Assembly: GCA_049654905.1 (NCBI GenBank)
Contig: JBASIS010000276.1
Coordinates: forward strand, 1-36,533
DNA length: 36,533 nucleotides
Source: M0108 sp049654905
GTDB lineage: Bacteria; Pseudomonadota; Gammaproteobacteria; Chromatiales; Chromatiaceae
Direction: 5' to 3'
Positions 33,898 to 36,533 of the stretch are shown here, in pieces; within the stretch, counting starts at the first letter, position 1, and each line of letters starts with the position of its first letter. Under the pieces are notes generated by a model. That model had not been told where the DNA came from and made no database searches. It saw nothing but the letters and a program-made list of their open reading frames with translations. The position numbers and the translations under genes were made by a program.

Positions 33898-33935
33898 TGC
33901 CTGATTCAGCCTTGCGCGCTGCTTGTCAGACAGGG

Positions 33936-36533
33936 ATGAACCAGGGGGTAGGCGTGCTCGGCACCGTTCGTGATAGCTGCAAGATCCACCCGATGGTCCA
34001 TGACTATCGGATGACGGAAGCGATCGAAAACCTCTCGGATCTCATCACTGACCAAGGCAACGGCAGCGACTTCTTTGCCCGCAACCACATCACCCAAGGC
34101 ATGGATGCCTTGTTCCGCGAGGGTTTGCTGCGTCTTGCGGGTCTATCCAATCAAGCCGCCTTCGAATTGGCCCAGGCCATGGGCGGCGGCAAGACGCACC
34201 TGATGGTAGCTCTTGGCCTATTGGCCAAGCACCCCGATCTCCGTCCCATCGTACTGCCCGCCGATCTCGCGGGGCGCCTGAATTTTGGTCCCGCTCGCAT
34301 CGCCGCTTTCAACGGTCGTAACGACCCCGAACACTTCATTTGGGGCGAAATCGCCACCCAGTTAGGCCGGGCTGACCTGATTCGCCCCTACTGGATCGAT
34401 GGGCCGCGCGGGGTGGATGAGAAGAAATGGCTGGAGATCATCGGCGACGCGCCGACCCTGATCCTCCTTGATGAGCTTCCGCCCTATTTGCTCAATGCCG
34501 ACACCCGCGCCGTCGGCCGGGGTTCCCTGGCCGATCTAGTGACCTACAGCCTAGCCAACTTGCTCAGTGCGGCCATCAAGCAACCCAAGTGCTGCGTGGT
34601 CATCGCTAACCTCTCGGGCAGCTACGAGGCCCAGAGCCGTGACCTGGCGCGGATCATGTCCAACCTCCAGCAGGAAACCCGCCGCCAGGCCCAGATCATC
34701 ACCCCGGTCCAGCTTGCCGGTAACGAAATCCATGCCATCCTCAAGAAACGCCTCTTCACGCATCTCCCCGATCAGCGCCTGATCGATGCGGTGGCCGAAG
34801 CCTTTGCCGAGCAGGTCAAGGCGGCCGAGGATGGCGGTTACATCACCGCCCGGGCGATGGAAGAGGTCGCCGAGGAAGTCCGGGAGACCTATCCCTTCCA
34901 TCCCTCCTTCAAGAACCTGGTGGCCCTCTTCAAGGAGAACGAGGGCTTTCGCCAGACCCGGGGCCTGATGCAGTTCACCGCCCGGCTGTTGCGCAGTGTC
35001 TGGAACCGCGATGCCAACGACGTCTTCCTCATCGGCACCCAGCATCTGGACCTCAATGCCCCCGAGGTGCGCGACGAGATCCAGCGCGTCAACCCCGCCC
35101 TCCTCCCAGCGGTCGTCAATGACATCGCCGATCAGGGCAATGCCCGCGCCGAGGAGATCGACGCGGATCTCGGCAGCGATGCCGCCGCCCAGGTCGCCAA
35201 GCTGGTCCTTTCCGCCTCCCTCTCCCGCGCCGTGGGCGCCCATACCGGGCTCACCCAGGCCGAGATCATCGAGTACCTGGCCGCCCCCAACCGCAAGGCC
35301 GACGAATTCCTGGCCGGCCTGGACCGGCTCCGTGACCGCGCCTGGTACCTGCATCGCGAGGGCGAGGCCTTCTACTTCAAGGAGACCGAAAACCTGGGTC
35401 GCCGCATCGAGCGCGACGCCAAGCAGATTTCCCCACCCAAGCTGGAACAGGCCCTCATCAACCGCCTGACCGGCCTCTTCCAGACCCAGAGCAAGTCCCG
35501 CGCCGCCTATCAGGAGGTGCAGATCATGCCACGCCTCGACGAGGTGCGGCTCACGGGTGGCCGGATTCTGCTGGTGGTCCAGCCTGACGGGCGCACCCCG
35601 CCGGAGGCGATCCGCAACTTCTTTGAGTTTCAGCAGGAAAAGAACAACGTCCTCATCCTCTCCGGCCACGACAGTCACCTGGCCAACGAGGTCGAACTCC
35701 GGCTGCGCGAGCTTTATGCCATCGAGAAGATCCACGCCAACCTCAAGGCCGGTGATACCCTGTTCGAGGAGGCGCGCGACAAGTACGAGGAACTGGTCGA
35801 GCGCTTCACCAAGGCCGTCTCCGGCGCCTACAACCGGCTCTTTTTCCCCGGTGGTGATGGCGAGCTGGTCATGGCCACCCTCGACAACGGCCTCGGCTTT
35901 GGCCAGGGCGACCATTCCGCCGAGGCCCAGATCGAACGCCTGCTGGCCAGCGGTCGCTGCGATAACAAGCTGGCCCTGGACATGCTGGACGAGTTGCCGG
36001 CCTATTGGGCCATGGCCGAGACCTTCCTCTGGCCCGCCAAGGATCGCCGCGTCCCCTGGCGCGATCTGGTCATGCGTGCCAGGACCGATCCCACCTGGCC
36101 CTGGCTGCCCGGGGCTCGCGGCCTGGAACTGCTGCGCGACGAAGCCCTCAAGCAGGGACGCTGGCGCCAGACCCCCGAGGGCCACCTCGAAAAAGGCCCT
36201 TTCCCGCCCGAGAAGACTTCGGTCAACGTCACCCTGCTCACCAGCCACCGGGATACCGGCGAGACCAGCCTGTCCCTGACGCCGCGCCATGCCGGCGATA
36301 GCCCCCGCGTCTATGTCGCCACCACTCCCAAGGTGTCGGATCGGGACGAACGGGTGGAGGACCTGGAGGACTACCGCACCACCGCCGCCACCCTCTATTT
36401 CATCGCCCTGGATAGTACCGGCAAGTATCAGGTGGGCGAGCCCACCCGCTGGACCGCCGAACTGACCGTGCGCCATGAGATCCACAAGGTCGCCGACAGC
36501 CGCAGGATCGAGCTGCGTTGCACGCCCCCCGCC
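33936..36533 (+). CDS. DUF499-family ATPase (3' end outside window)
   Basis: The frame is open for 866 codons to the window edge. Walker A is MGGGKTHLM (82-90) in LAQAMGGGKTHLMVALGLLA, and Walker B is LILLDELPPYL with D179/E180. VRDSCKIHP near the start and YPFHPSFKNLVALFKENEGF are typical of DUF499 proteins, which run to about 1000 residues, so only the C-terminus is missing. Members are predicted P-loop ATPases often encoded with a DUF1156 DNA methylase in phage-defence loci; such a partner would lie beyond this window. ATG 33936 is used; an in-frame ATG at 33831 with GGGGAAGG nearby is an alternative that would add 35 Thr/Ser-rich residues. Confidence 0.85.
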   Translation, partial: MNQGVGVLGTVRDSCKIHPMVHDYRMTEAIENLSDLITDQGNGSDFFARNHITQGMDALFREGLLRLAGLSNQAAFELAQAMGGGKTHLMVALGLLAKHPDLRPIVLPADLAGRLNFGPARIAAFNGRNDPEHFIWGEIATQLGRADLIRPYWIDGPRGVDEKKWLEIIGDAPTLILLDELPPYLLNADTRAVGRGSLADLVTYSLANLLSAAIKQPKCCVVIANLSGSYEAQSRDLARIMSNLQQETRRQAQIITPVQLAGNEIHAILKKRLFTHLPDQRLIDAVAEAFAEQVKAAEDGGYITARAMEEVAEEVRETYPFHPSFKNLVALFKENEGFRQTRGLMQFTARLLRSVWNRDANDVFLIGTQHLDLNAPEVRDEIQRVNPALLPAVVNDIADQGNARAEEIDADLGSDAAAQVAKLVLSASLSRAVGAHTGLTQAEIIEYLAAPNRKADEFLAGLDRLRDRAWYLHREGEAFYFKETENLGRRIERDAKQISPPKLEQALINRLTGLFQTQSKSRAAYQEVQIMPRLDEVRLTGGRILLVVQPDGRTPPEAIRNFFEFQQEKNNVLILSGHDSHLANEVELRLRELYAIEKIHANLKAGDTLFEEARDKYEELVERFTKAVSGAYNRLFFPGGDGELVMATLDNGLGFGQGDHSAEAQIERLLASGRCDNKLALDMLDELPAYWAMAETFLWPAKDRRVPWRDLVMRARTDPTWPWLPGARGLELLRDEALKQGRWRQTPEGHLEKGPFPPEKTSVNVTLLTSHRDTGETSLSLTPRHAGDSPRVYVATTPKVSDRDERVEDLEDYRTTAATLYFIALDSTGKYQVGEPTRWTAELTVRHEIHKVADSRRIELRCTPPA

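Noticed and set aside
34551..36485. A 644-codon minus-strand frame
   Set aside because: It lies wholly opposite the DUF499 gene, whose frame has clear Walker motifs and family signatures. The antisense product is Gly/Leu/Asp repeat-like.

Overview
The window is GC-rich and densely coded, with one housekeeping half and one accessory half. It looks like a gammaproteobacterial chromosome. The markers are polA next to a DUF2782 protein and a Rep helicase, an adjacent tRNA-Cys/tRNA-Leu(UAA) pair, an OmpR/EnvZ-like pair, and a XenA-type old yellow enzyme. A purple sulfur bacterium or relative (Chromatiales) would fit the base composition and a putative persulfide-sensing ArsR regulator, but that placement is inference.

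Bases 1-7008 are signalling genes. A 45-residue membrane protein (minus strand) is divergent from an OmpR/EnvZ-like pair. A Bcp-type peroxiredoxin lacking the usual second cysteine follows. Then come a hybrid histidine kinase whose receiver has lost its phospho-acceptor Asp, a REC-PAS protein coupled by an ATGA overlap, and an ArsR regulator with the Cys spacing of SqrR/BigR sensors. Bases 7118-9312 hold a membrane-protein gene split near its start by a complete 1704-bp IS1380-family element with a TGACA target duplication.

Bases 9433-17868 hold an orphan heme oxygenase, an unknown 147-residue protein, polA, argE, a DUF2782 protein, rep and two tRNAs, with recognisable terminators.

Bases 18039-24986 are the most unusual part, an apparent seven-gene operon. 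It has a VIT-type metal transporter, a stand-alone TRPM-type SLOG (LSDAT) protein, a large protein with Rossmann-like regions, a ryanodine-receptor (RyR) domain and a SLOG-like C-terminus, and a complete MlaE/MlaF/MlaD/auxiliary-lipoprotein (MCE) lipid-transport set. The ATPase of this transporter has lost both the catalytic Glu after Walker B and the switch His. The lipoprotein reading frame carries an in-frame palindromic repeat in front of its signal peptide. I infer a nucleotide-ligand-sensing module tied to envelope lipid transport. Facing it tail-to-tail is a 1627-residue DUF4062-STAND NTPase-TM-WD40 protein (24999-29882, minus strand).

Bases 29936-33672 (mainly minus strand) hold xenA with a palindrome at its promoter, an MBL-fold hydrolase, an SGNH lipoprotein esterase, a small membrane protein (plus strand) and a truncated PIN/DUF3368 toxin remnant. 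Two of these genes share a duplicated ~80-bp leader. The window ends inside a DUF499 ATPase, a family often met in phage-defence loci, so the right edge may be the start of a defence island.
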